DNA from: Proteromonas lacertae
Taxonomy: Eukaryota > Sar > Bigyra > Opalinata > Proteromonadidae
Assembly (NCBI GenBank): GCA_002245135.1
Contig: NGBS01000292.1
Location: forward strand, 599,928 to 663,927
Direction: 5' to 3'
DNA length: 64,000 bases
Part shown: positions 49,518-61,943 of the stretch, piece by piece
Layout: every line of letters begins with the position of its first letter
Numbering within the stretch: position 1 is the first letter of the stretch
The notes under the pieces: generated by a model
What the model saw: the letters and a program-made list of their open reading frames with translations, nothing else
Told to the model about the DNA's origin: nothing
The model's database searches: none
Translations under genes and position numbers: made by a program

Positions 49518-50715
49518 ATGTTCACGCATAAAGAAAAGGAACTTGTTGATGATATATCCAAAAATTTAAATGAAATTTATGGTACATTAGATTTTTTCAA
49601 AATTCTGTAGATGAAAATCATAGAAACAGTATTATATATTGTGTACTGGAAGAAAATGAATTTAATAAATGTGAAACTAGTATTATTTAATTATTTGTTA
49701 TAAAAATAGTTGAATCAATAGAATCTATGAACGTAATGGAGAAAAACTCAGAAATATGATGATATTTTAAAGAATGAAACAATAGTAAAAGATTATGGAG
49801 AGGTTAAAAAGTATGTGCTGATTAAAGATCATAAATTTGATAAAGATAATCATCCGTTGGTAATAATGAATACAGGTAAAACAAATATTCACATACTATT
49901 CAAATTATTTAGTTTCGAACAAATATTTCATTATTATTACTAGCGAATTTGAAATTGTAATGAAAAAAGCTATATGAATTAATGAAAGAAAAGCATTTGG
50001 ATTATTTGAACATGTCTATTCTACTTGATATGGAAGGTATGACATTTAAAACTCATTTTTCTCCTATTGCAATGAAGTTTCTACAAGAATTAATTATTCA
50101 ATATAACAATTACTTCTGTGGTTATGTAAATAGAATATATATTGTTAATACAGGTAAGTGTTTTGAATATATATGGAAAATAATATCAAATATGATTAGT
50201 AATATAAATAAAAAGAAAATTATTATTATCAAAGATAAGTACATATATGATAATATTATTTTTAATTAATAATAAATAGTAAAGATTTATTGAATTATTT
50301 TAGTGATGATGATTTGCCTATGAAATATGGTGGTAAATGCAGTTGTAAAGATGGTTGTATTCCAATGCCTATCTCTATTGATAAAATATTAAATTATGAT
50401 ACTTATCATATCACATTAAAACCAGGTGAAGTGAAAGAAATATCAATAAATGTAAAAAAGGATGAATGTCTTAAATATAGAGTAGTGGTTGAGAATTATG
50501 ATGTACAGTTTAGTATAGTAAAGAAATGTGAAAATGGAAAAGAGAAAGAGTTGATTGAAATTACAAGGATTAAGAGTGAAACACAACCATTTGAAGGAAG
50601 TGTTGTTGTTGATGATGATTGTGAATGTATTAGTGTTATTGATAATAGTTACTCTTTGTGGAATAGCAAATCTATCTATTTCAACTATTATGTTGATTGT
50701 GCCAAAGATAATTAA
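49518..50715 (+). CDS. Sec14-like CRAL-TRIO plus GOLD-domain lipid-transfer protein (frame-broken N-terminus)
   Basis: Sec14-GOLD proteins (SEC14L, patellins) carry lipids and link them to trafficking. The CRAL-TRIO core is seen at 49980-50240 (LDYLNMSILLDMEGMTFK, VNRIYIVNTGKCFEYIWKI) and ends with LPMKYGGKCSC. The GOLD domain (50380-50700) has LKPGEVKEISINVKK, a Cys-rich strand and the end DNSYSLWNSKSIYF, which is the classical GOLD finish. Upstream of 49980 the CRAL-TRIO N-terminal helices can be followed only across several one-base breaks (near 49600, 49760 and 49970) and two introns. So the 5' half is either decaying or badly sequenced. The start MFTHKEKELVDDISKNLNE is the best in-frame choice. 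The third intron is at about 50237-50279. Confidence 0.65.
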
Positions 50716-50821
50716 ATCATTATTCATGTATTTTTATTTTTTATATCGTTTTTATTCTGTTTAAATGACAATACCCTTTATATATACTCTCCTAATAACA
50801 AAATCTTTAAATTATTATTTT

Positions 50822-50846
50822 GCTCAAACCAAACAGGCTTGAGTTT
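50822..50846. promoter_or_regulatory. CTCAAACC...GGCTTGAG dyad upstream of AP-4 beta
   Basis: GCTCAAACCAAACAGGCTTG followed by AG lies about 38 bases before the ATG at 50884. CTCAAACC and GGCTTGAG form an imperfect dyad, the fullest form of the recurrent element. Inferred promoter motif. Confidence 0.45.
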
Positions 50847-50883
50847 CTAAATTCTAAAGATATTTATTGATTTTTAGCTCAAA

Positions 50884-52939
50884 ATGATGAACTTATTTTC
50901 GAAAGCTAGCCAGCAAGCTCAAGCTGGAGTTAAGGCTGGTGCATCAAAAATGGCTGGAATAGGTAATAAAGTCATGAATACAAATGCTCCAAATCCTCCA
51001 CCTAAACCAAAGGCTTCAACCAGAAAGAAGGGAGAAGTAACAGAATTGTTAGAAGTATGATTTAATCATTCTATAGTCAATAGCAATTAAATAAATTAGA
51101 TAATCAAAGAAACCCACCAAAAATGAGAAGTTTATTACGTAAAGTTATTCAAATTATGACAATGGGATTTGATGTTTCCTCACTATTTACTTCTGTTGTC
51201 AATGTATCTCTACATCATTCATTTATTTTCTAATAAATATAGGCTGCTGTTAGTAAAGATATGATTATTAAAAAGACATGTTATTTATACTTGGCTGCAA
51301 CTGCAAGACAAAATGAAGAATTATCAGTGTTAGCTATAAACACTTTCTTGAAAGATATGTATTTTTTATATATATAATACTTTATAGTAATGATGAAGAT
51401 CCAAAAATCAGAGGTTTAGCTTTACGTACTTTAACAAGTCTTCGTGTTCCAACCGTTATAGAATATATGATGCAACCATTAACAAAATGTTTAACTGACC
51501 AATCATCATACGTCAGAAAGGCAGCTGTATTAGGTTTATTGAAATGTTTCCATATTGATCAAAATGTGGTGTTAGAATCAGGTTTGTTAGAGACAGTACC
51601 TGATTTCTTAATAGACGATTATCCAGAAGTGGTAGTAAATGCCATTCACGTGATTAGGGAGTTAAACATCGAATTTGATATTACCAGTGAAATTATCCAC
51701 CCATTACTTAACCGTTTAGGTGAGTTTAACGAATGGGGTTTATGTGCAGTATTATCATTATTATATTTATACACACCGGCAGATCAAGATGAAACATTTA
51801 CAATTATGAATCTATTAGAACCTGTATTTAGACAGCATAATACAGCTGTTATACTAGGAACAGTAAAATGTTATTTAAAATTCACAAGAGATATCCCTGA
51901 GATCTTACCACAAGTATATTTAGTGATTAAAGAGCCAATGTTAACATTAATGAATAATCCAAGTTATGAAATTGCTTATTCTGTATTAAGTCATTTGAAA
52001 TGGATGTTAAGAAGAGATTCTTCTACTTTCCAGGAAGATTATAAACAGTTTTATATAAGATATAATGAACCAAGTACAATCCAACAGAAGAAAATTGAAA
52101 TTTTACCTTTATTAATGAATGATTCGAATGAGTCTGATATATTATTAGAATTATCTGAATATATTGTTGGTACTCCAGAGAATGTCAGTAGAGCAGCCAT
52201 TAAATCAATTTCTTTAATGGGCTTATCTAACGAAGAAATGTCTGATATTGTTATTGAAGCTTTAATGGATTATTTATCATTAGATGTTGATTATATTAGA
52301 AGTGAAATTATTTGTTGTTTCCAGGATTTAGTTCGTAAATATCCACAACAAGCTCCAATTATTATTCCAACTTTACCAAATTATTTGAGAAAATTAGAAG
52401 ATGAAAATGGTAAATCAGCTTGTATATGGTTGTTTGGTGAATATCCTAAATTAGCCTTTGAAGCACCTTATATTATTGAAGGAATTATAGATAACTATGA
52501 TTCAATTAAAAGCATATCATTAAAACAAGAGTTATTAACTTCCACTATTAAATTATTCTTTGAAAGAGCTCCTGAAGTTCATAAAATGTTGATTCGATTG
52601 TTTAAATCTGTTTTTAGTGATAATAGTGATCCAAATTTCCATGATAGAGCAAGAGTTTATTATAAATTATTAGAAAAAGATGTTCAGAATGCCAAGAAGA
52701 TTATATTCTATGATCCAAATAAGAAATCATTTAATGAACGAGATACTGAATTAGAAGAATCACTATTTGATGAATTTGATACATTATCTATTATATATAA
52801 TAAACATTCGCATAACTTCGTTACAAGTGATGAAGAATTTGAAGTTCCTGAAGTTGCATTTGAGGCTGAAGAAGAAGCTAATGACGATGATGGAACTAAT
52901 ATTAGATCTGAATCTGTTGCTGATGAAGACTTTATGTAA
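50884..52939 (+). CDS. AP4B1: AP-4 adaptor complex beta subunit (trunk only)
   Basis: AP-4 sorts cargo at the trans-Golgi. A short Pro/Lys-rich start (MMNLFSKASQQAQAG) is followed by introns at about 51056-51088, 51205-51242 and 51359-51387. The adaptin trunk then reads IMTMGFDVSSLFTSVV, LAINTFLKD, IRGLALRTLTSLRVP and SYVRKAAVLGLLKCF. The strongest discriminator is the block HPLLNRLGEFNEWG with MNLLEPVF and ILGTVKCYLKF, which aligns with AP4B1 better than with AP-1/2 or AP-3 beta. Helical repeats continue to about 52700, then an acidic tail (FEAEEEANDDDG) ends at 52939. No C-terminal ear domain is seen; the total is about 620 residues against about 740 in human AP4B1. Confidence 0.82.
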
Positions 52940-53041
52940 AAGAAATAAAATTATCCCTACGAAAAGATAATTATAAAATATATTAATATATTATTATGTT
53001 TTTTTATTCTCATAAATATTTATATTGTTAAAAAGAAAAAA

Positions 53042-54828
53042 TTAAATTTCTAAACCTCTCATAAATATTTGTATTTGAAATTGATTTGATTCTTCCATAT
53101 TTGTAATACAAAGATTTTCAATGTGAAATGGAACATCTAACAATTGAGTTTTATATTCAAGTGTATATTGCGTTACAAATACATTTGTATCAACTTCTAA
53201 ACAATAATATATCATATCTGCAGTAAGAGGTAGTTGTTCAATATGATAAAGAACTTGATTAACATTTTGTATTTTAAATACTAAATTAAATGAAATTGTT
53301 GGCTTGTTATTCTCATTCATAAATATACTTGAAGGACATAATGCATAACAAGTAATATACTTTATTCTTGATGGAAATGAGAATCTATATTCATCATCAT
53401 TATAATCATTAATAATTGAATTACATCTTATATAATCAACTCTTTGGCCATTAATCTGATGTATTAGTTTATTACTATTATAATCCTTATTATTCCTCAA
53501 TATCCAACCGCCATAAAATGGAGCAGATCCTGTACCACATTGATAAGATCTACTTCCATATTCTCCATCATATAAACACCAACTTACATTCACTCCATTA
53601 TTCTCATAATTATCTATTGGATTATCAATATCAGTTAAATCAACTATTGTGTTGAAGATATAAGGAACCCAAGTATATCCTCTTCCTGTTGAATCTAATT
53701 TACCATTCACACTAAATGCAACATTATAAGATGCATGACCTGGTAATGCCGAGTATACTACTGGAATGAGTTTCATCAATAACTTCTATTTCATTTGGAT
53801 AATGTATTTCACCAGTTCTATAATCTCCATGAGCTGCATAATATACTCTTTCAATTTCGTATTGATTTGTGTTTGAATTGTATTCAATATGTATATCAAC
53901 ATGTTCCCAATCTCCTTCATGTCTTCCTGGATGAGCCATTGGAAATTTACCTCTGAATATATCATCATTTAATGAATAGAAGAATATATATTGCATTATT
54001 ATATGTTTTGATGATGTTATTGGTTCTACAAAGTTACAGTAATAGGATGATTTCACCACATTTTCTGTTGGATTTGATAATAAATATTCTCCTTTATATA
54101 TATTATTCAAATCTCTTTCGTGTGGACTTAATAGGAATCGTATTGATATTGGATATTGATCAGTTAAATCTAGTCTATGTTGATGAGAATAGTAACTTAA
54201 TAATTTGGTTGTCATTGTTGTATATAAAACAATTTTCTTCGTTTCTTCAGGTAATAAATCAATACTATCTGGTTGCAATGGCATTGGATTTGGTGCTTCT
54301 CTTGGGAATAATGAAATTGGTGGATTAAGTGAAATTGATATTGTTTCTGTTGAAAGATTTGTTACTTCTGCTATAAAATCACATTGAGGTAAGTACCATT
54401 CTACTGAACATGGGAAATGTGCTTCACTTGGATGTAAATATACGAATGGAGCAAATTTATTGATCAATTCTATTCTGTTCATATAATAATGAGGAAAGAA
54501 ACTGAGTAGTGTTAAACTAATGATAATTGTAGAAAATTTAGTAATTTCACATAGTAATCTTCTATTATTCTCATTAATTTCAATTGGAACATTTATTGTC
54601 TCACCAACTTTCATTTTCAACATCTGTTCTATCATCTATACATTATATTATAATAATTACAATACATCACTCGGAAATGCTTGACACACTAATCTCTTTC
54701 TATAATATAATATATAGGAACAAATACTCCAGTTGAGAGACTTCGAGTAATTTTGTGGTGTTTTCATCATAGATAATACAGGAAAACGTAATATAATCAC
54801 CAATTTCAGGATATTCTCTTCTATTCAT
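53042..54828 (-). CDS. Vps62/DUF946-family protein with an FKBP-like N-terminal segment
   Basis: The family is linked to vacuolar protein sorting in yeast, with unknown chemistry. Typical blocks are KFAPFVYLHPSEAHFPCSVEW, split as KFAPFVYLHPSEAHFP and CSVEWYL, then HPGRHEGDWEHVDIHIEY, YYAAHGD and VVYSALPGHASYN. The gene begins MNRREYPEIGDYITFSC at 54828. Two introns (about 54696-54724 and 54636-54666) join it to FPSDMIEQMLKMKVGETINV. That N-terminal part resembles a reduced FKBP/peptidyl-prolyl-isomerase-like strand set (GDYITF ... MKVGETINVPI), which is speculative. One extra A near 53773 shifts the frame between EIEVIDE and LIPVVYSALPG. About 560 residues in the restored frame. Confidence 0.72.
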
Positions 54829-55056
54829 ATTTTATTTTAATACAACATAATACACTGTATTATAGTGTATTATTAAATAAACACTCTCAAAATGATTACT
54901 ATTTATAAATAATCTTCATTACAATTATATTAACATATTCTTTATTGCTTTAAGAAATATATTAAACAAAATAAATAATTCATTAACTAATTAAAACATT
55001 TATTTAAATTATTATTGCATTACAAAGCATAAAGGATGTAATAGTTAAATTAATAT

Positions 55057-55808
55057 TCAACACACAAACTTACTTTCAAACACACTCTCAATAAACTTAT
55101 ATATTTCTTCATTATCTTTATCTTTATTATAATTTATACTATTAATACAATAATCTTTCCAACAATCAAATTCTTCATTTATTTCTTTCACTAAATCACT
55201 CTTATTCCCTATTACTATCACTGGAATATTCATTAAAGGTCTGTGATTATTATTCCGTTGTTCTTCTTGTTGTTGTATATGTTTAAATCTAGATCTTACA
55301 TTCACAGGAATCCAATAATTATCCCATTTTTCTATCACTTTGTTATAGCCTTCACTCTTTCTACTATCTTCTATTTCATTTATCCAACCATGCAGATTGT
55401 AATACGATTTGGAGTTTGATATATCATACTACAAGTATTAAAGCTATTTATGAAAAATACAAACTTCTATACCATCTATCTTTGTATATAGTATTCTTCT
55501 ACAAAATTGGTAACTAGGATGACCTCCTATATCAATCACTTCTACATAGAATGATTGATTTGCACCATTTAAGTCATAATTGTGTAACTACACTTTATAT
55601 TTTTATATATTATACAAACACTAAGGTACTACAACCATTTGTAGGTGTTAATGCATCGTATGATTCATCATGTGATATTTTCTTACATATTGTACTTTTT
55701 CCTACTCCTAGTTTCATTATATTATTCATTTATTATACCAGAATCTCCAGCAATAGCAATTCTGATTGTTTGATAATTAAATGATGAAGAATGAGAAAAA
55801 AAAGACAT
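55057..55808 (-). CDS. RABL3-like small GTPase, copy 2
   Basis: Mirror copy of 43886-44641 with the same start MSFFSHSSSFNYQTIRIAI, the same split P-loop (GDSG / VGKSTICKK) and the same 17-nt intron (55444-55460). It lacks the two insertions that break copy 1, so KKISHDESYDALTPTNGC and RPLMNIPVIVIGNKSDLV are in frame, ending KFIESVFESKFVC. However, one extra G near 55429 (CTTGTAGTATG against CTTGTATATG) breaks the frame just after LILV. So both copies carry a lesion, at different places. RABL3-type proteins regulate prenylation and ciliary or lipid-related processes in animals; the role here is unknown. Confidence 0.65.
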
Positions 55809-55877
55809 TAGGTAACGAATATATTTTTTGAATTTTAAAATAAAAACAATAAAACATAATTATTATTATATAAATTA

Positions 55878-57265
55878 TCATTGTTGTCTTATCTTCTTAC
55901 GAGGTTTATTCAATGGAGGTGGTTTTCTCTTCTTCTATAGAAATCATTAAAAAATTAAATAAATATAATATATTTATATATATATACAGCTTCTATATTC
56001 TGATTTTGATTTTGGGATTCTTCAGCTTGCATCAATGCATTCTCTCTTAATCCAACATGTCTTTGTAATACAATCAATTTTATTGTCTTTTGTTTTATTT
56101 GATCATACAAATTACAGATTTTATCTGTTGCCATTGTCATCTTTGGAGGTATTCCCAATTCACTCATTATACTTTGAACTACTTTCAATATACTACTTAA
56201 TACACCAGATTTACCAGACTAACAATAATATAATCTAACAATAAATACAGTAACTTCAAATCGTTGACTTCTTAAACTAACTCCAGGTTGTAATTGTTGT
56301 TGATTTGGTTGATTCTGTTGTGGATTCTGTTGTTGTTGTTGAGACATAGGTTGATATAATAACAAATTATTTGGATTTTTGATATATTCATTCAATTCAG
56401 AATCAGTTATAAATTCATCAATTATAGAAGATGATTTGATATTCCTATGTCTTTTATTAAATGATTTATTATTATTAACATTATTGGATGATGATATAAT
56501 AGAGTTTGAATTATTTCCTATATCACCATAAACTATCTCTCTTATCAAACATTCGATTATATTTAACTCATTTTCTAATTTGTGTATTTCTAATTCATCT
56601 AATTTGGAGATTTTGAATAGTTTATCATATTCACCATTTCTTTCTTTATCATATTCTTCATCATATTCATAACTAACTATAGATTCTTCAAACGGAGTTA
56701 AAGTAAAGTTTCTCATCTTTCGATGGGTTAATATTTTCTTACACACACTGTAATATCTATATTTACACTCTTCTTCTGTTCTATATGGCAATAGAGAGTA
56801 GCGATCGCAAATTACTGGCCATCGTAAGTCATATTTATTACATAACTCAAATAAATGATCAGTTTGTTCTTTTGTCCATCCATCACTTGATATACATTCT
56901 TGATATTCATCATCTCCATAATGAATTGCTTCTATGCATTTATTATATTCGGCAAATTGATAATGTGATTGTGGTCTTGACACTTTTTCCCAATGATGTA
57001 ATTCTAAGTGATCTTTTCTGGCAATATTACGAAATGAAGTCCACTTCCACTTTTCTACTGGAATATCTTTCATTTCTTGTACCAAATTGTTAGACCATCT
57101 AGTAGGCATGATTGGAGGTAAAGCTTCTTTATTGGCTTTGAATTGAAACGGTATTTCTCTTGTTTTAGTCTCAATTATATTATTATTCTGTTCACATGGT
57201 GTCAAATAAAGCTGTGAAGGTTCTGAATAGGGGTTTGAGATGTTCAAAACATCACTTAGCTGCAT
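55878..57265 (-). CDS. DMAP1/SWC4-family subunit, paralogue B, copy 2
   Basis: Mirror copy of 42432-43817 with the same landmarks (LELHHWEK, WTKEQTDHLFELCNKYDLRW, MSELGIPPKM). Protein differences from copy 1 include VSRPQ for MSRPQ, NKCIEAIHY for NKYIEAIHY, GDIGNN for GDMGNN, and one Gln fewer in the Gln tract. The second intron (about 55935-55988) keeps its GTATAT start and CTATAG end but differs in sequence and length. The frame is open, so it looks functional. The promoter element GCTTGATTTT is kept upstream. Confidence 0.88.
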
Positions 57266-57353
57266 TTTTTATTTTTTAAAATCAAGCTTTTTTATTAAAC
57301 TCAAACATATTTTCAAACACCAATTTTTAAGAAATCATAGCAATTAATAGAAT

Positions 57354-59520
57354 CTACGTTTTTATCATATTGTGAATTGTCAATTGAAGACTTTGACTCA
57401 GTTTCAACAGTTTCTCTATCTTCTCTTCAGATTTGTTCAGAATTTCTTCAAGATATTCACTGTTATTTGAAGATTCTTTACTTAATATCGGATATCTCAT
57501 CTCTTTTAATGATTTACATTCATTTTCTAAATAACTCACTTTGGATTTATAAACATTATCTATTTGTAATTTCATTTCTTCTATTTCTTTGAAGTTTATT
57601 TTGGAACTTTCAGATGGTATTTCATTTATCATCTATTTCATATTTTATATAAATTATTATTATTATTATATTTATACTTTACATATTCCATTTAAACGAT
57701 TCTGTAAATGATTTTGATATTCTACAATATCATCAATACTATATATTATATTATTATATTATTATATTTATACTCATTTTGTATTTGATTATGATTATCG
57801 ATTGTATCATTCATCATCTCTATCAATCCATTTCTTTCTTTCATTAAATCATTATAACTGTTATTTATATACATTAATTTATTCTCATAATTCACATAAA
57901 AACTCCATAATTTCATAAATTGATTCTTCTATTTATATAATTATATTATATTATATTATACTTCAATTTCTAATAATAAATCATTTAACACTTTTACACA
58001 TATTTCACTAGATTTACATTTCGAAGATTCTATCAATTTGATTGCTTCTATTGATTCTAACATTTTACTCAAACTGTTTGATTCATTCGTTGAGAATTTC
58101 TCATTGAATTCTAATTCGATATTTATCTGTTCGATTGGATCTATATAAGTTCCACAAACTGTATAATAATGTAATTTATATATTCGACTATTATTTTCAT
58201 GATATATTATCATTGAACCACTTAATGGATTATTCACTATACTTAAACCACTTATCTCATTTGATTCAGCATTATCATTTAATGGATAGATTTTACTAGA
58301 TTCAAAATCATTTATCGTTATTCTTGTTCGACATGGAGATATTGAATCATTTAACATCTCCAATAAATCATTAAACCATTTTATATCAATATGATATATT
58401 ATGGATTTATTTAATATAAATAATCGATTTGCATTTAACATATCATATTTTATTTGACTTTTATAGTGATTAATATTATTTTTATCAGATGATGATAATT
58501 CAATTATTTCTATTATATAACATATCATCTCATTCATTTTATCATTATTCTTATTATAATGAAATTTTGGTTTTGGATATAACAAACTTGAAATAAAATC
58601 ACAATAACCACTTTCAAATAATCGAACAATTATTGGAATTGGAACATCACTTAATACCATTATATCACTACAAATATCATCTTTTAATATCCAACTTCTT
58701 TCATCACTTACCATTTTAACTAATGCTATTGTCTCATAGAAATCTTTATATAATTTCTTTGAATAATTACTTCTATTTTCATCATAAATGTTATATATAT
58801 ATATATATTATACTTTCTTAATAATAATGATCTTTCTTGCCATTGTTTTATGAAGATTATTGTTAAATAATCATCTTCATATTCTTTCTCTAATTCACTT
58901 AATTCACTCTTATTTAATTCTAAACCTGGAGGAATTATTCCACATATATAATAGATTTCACCATTTTGGTTCATCAAATACATTGTATATTTATCCCATA
59001 AATGATTTGAACCAAATGTAAAATTCATCATTTTATCATTTATATTATTCATATAATTCTGTAAGTTTAAACTGAATATATATTCATTTGATTCATTTAC
59101 ATTGAAGAAACATAAACTATTATCATCTCTTAAGACAATTATATTGTTATTCGAATATGGATACCATAACACTTTCAAAATTTTAACAGCAGCAGCATCA
59201 GGAAGGATTAAACGATTTATTTTTATATCACTCTCTTTCATTTCTTTTTTCATATTCATTTTCACCGGTAATTGGATATAGTATAACTCACTTAAACAAA
59301 CTAACAACAAACGATCTCCATAAGGGGAATATTTTATTGAAAATATTTTGTCATGGATCTTATCACCTGTGAATATGTCATAACCATCACTCTCATCTTC
59401 TAACTTTGAAATACTAATTAAACCATCTTCACTCAATACAGCTTTTTCAAATGAACAATTAGTATCTATTGAATCACTATAATATAATCTATCACCTCCA
59501 AACTCTTTCTTTTCACTCAT
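57354..59520 (-). CDS. NUP88: Nucleoporin NUP88-like, copy 2
   Basis: Mirror copy of 40166-42343. The same propeller blocks (VKILKVLWYPYS, DNSLCFFNV) and coiled-coil C-terminus (EEKIEKLLKLSQSLQ) are present. Replacements relative to copy 1 are few: MKESDIK for MKENEIK, TINDFES for TIDDFES and LLLEIEV for LLLETEV near the exon end. The first intron carries a shorter TA tract. All frames join, so both copies could be active. Its shared upstream element TGATCAAGCC appears in reverse complement at about 59530-59554. Confidence 0.8.
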
Positions 59521-59641
59521 TTTTAATAAAAATTCAAATGATTTGGCTTGATCAAAAATTATTCTAAAAATTGATTCGTTTCTTTTTCATTTTTTTCTTT
59601 TTTATTCATCAAATACACACTTTCATTAACTAATACTATTA

Positions 59642-61893
59642 TTATTTTATTAAACTTATTAATATCTTATTCATTCTTTCATTCATTGACTCTATATCCA
59701 TATTTTCCAATTTCTTCTTTATTTCTTACATTCTTCAATTCATTCTCCATTTCTATCAACTCTAAATAATACTCATTACTCTCTTTACCACTATTATATT
59801 CATAAGATTTGATTTTATCACTATTACATTGATACATACTAATATAATATATACATTTTATCTAATATTTGTGAATAGTTATAATATTCAACTATTATAT
59901 CAGATATATTTTGAATTCTTTTTATTTCTTCATGTAATACATCTAAGGAACATGATTGATATATACAATTCTTAAAATTATCACTTCTCTCATTTATTAT
60001 ATTCACATATATACTTATATTATAATATTTCTCTATTAATTCCAATTCAAATTTACACATTTGTCTATTCATTTATAATAACATTATTATTTTATACATT
60101 AACTGTGAATATAAAAGATATAATTGATGTTTCTGCTGGTTGTATTGTTTTATTGACACTTTCATTTCTTTCAATCTCTTATCCATTCTTTTATATATGG
60201 ATGAATAATTCATTGTGTTTGATTTGTATAATGATAATATCTCATTATAAATCTTTTCATTTTTATATCTCTCATTATTGGGTAAATTATTCAATAATTG
60301 TTTATATTCATCTCTAATCAATATATATATATATATACAATAATATCTTTATATTATAACAAGTATTACACATTATCATTGAATTCTATTCATATCATTA
60401 ACAAATATACAATAATACTTCATATTTGTCCAACAATATATCTATTTCTTTTATATCATTCAATTCTATATTCTTGTTAAAATTATCATTAAACCATTCA
60501 ATCACTGAATTTACATCATTTGTCAAGTCTTTCATATTCTTTAAATTATAAGATTCTAATCGATTTATTGAGAGTTTTATTCTTCTTATTAATTCTTTTA
60601 TCTTGTTAAACATCTTACATTTTTCATTATTATAGTTTTTATACACTATCTATACAAAAATATCATTTATTTATACTTTTAATTCATTGATTGTTGAATG
60701 TAATCTCTTGGTTATATTATTCATATTATTATTATTACATAAATCTGTTGAAATATACTTTCTGTAATTCTCATATTCTTTCTTCAATTGGAATGATAAA
60801 GATAATGGAATTTTGTCAAATAACTCTGATATTAATTTACTATTTATATTTATATTAATAATAAATATATTTTCATACAAATATGGTTTTAATGTTAATA
60901 TCTTATTCTCACTTTCTCTTATGTTTTTGTTTATTTCTATTAACTCATTTAACATTATATTTAACTCTTCTATTGAATATATATCTTTGAATATATTTCG
61001 ATATCTTTCTAATTCTTCATTTATTACTTCATTATTCACATATCTTCTTTCTATTTCTTTTCTATTATTAAATAATATTTTCTATTTCATATATACATTG
61101 ATTCTTCTATTCTCTTATATAGTTCACTTATTATTAATAATTCATTTATCATCTCTTTACATCTCTTTATTATTCCATTTACTTCTTCTATTATACTATT
61201 CTTTATATTGTGATTCTTATGATATATTATTATTGTTGAAAATTGATCTTTATATTTTTCACATAATAATCGATTGTCATTCATTATATTATTCAATGTA
61301 CAAATTAAATTTGATAATTCCATTAATTTATAATACACTTTCATATAATTCACTAATTCTCTTCTCTTTATTTCATATTCAGTTTTTATTTCATCTAATA
61401 AACAAGAAGAAATATTATTTGGAATATAGATTGTTTTTTCTATCCATTCTTTTAGTTCATCTATTATTTCATTCATTTCTTTTGTATATTTATTCTCTTT
61501 CTCTTTTCGAAATCTCATTTCTTCATTATTTCTATTCATCTTATAAAATACAAAAGAAATACAATATATTTGTTGTTTCACTTATATTCTATTTTAATAT
61601 ATATTAATATCATTAGTTATACATTTAATATTTCACACAAGTATTTTATTATCTCATTATCTTTCTTGGTTAGGGTGGAAGGAGAGATTTTCACCAATTT
61701 GGATATTCTTTCAATATGGTTGAAAAATTCTTTTAAATCTAAGTATGAACTATTTAATGAGATTTGATCTATTTCATTTTCTAAAAGGGATCTATAAATT
61801 ATCTAAATATTGATCATACAAATAATATTGAATTTCAAAACAATCATTTTCTTCTAGATTGTTTGATATTTGGTTATAATAGCTCATTTGCAT
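59642..61893 (-). CDS. Multi-intron coiled-coil protein of unknown family, copy 2
   Basis: Mirror copy of 37786-40044. It is open at the place where copy 1 has an extra A (60430 region, DILLDKYE), so this copy gives the better protein. The intron equivalent to 39343-39376 is 23 nt here (60314-60336) instead of 34. Both versions start GTATAT and end AG, and the flanking exon frames stay aligned although the difference (11 nt) is not a multiple of three. Substitutions include KELIRR for KESIRR and NELIEINK for NELMEINK. No recognisable domain other than coiled coil. Confidence 0.6.
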
Positions 61894-61943
61894 TCCTAGA
61901 TTAAGAGATATTTCAAATTTTAAAATCAAGCTTTATCAAACTA

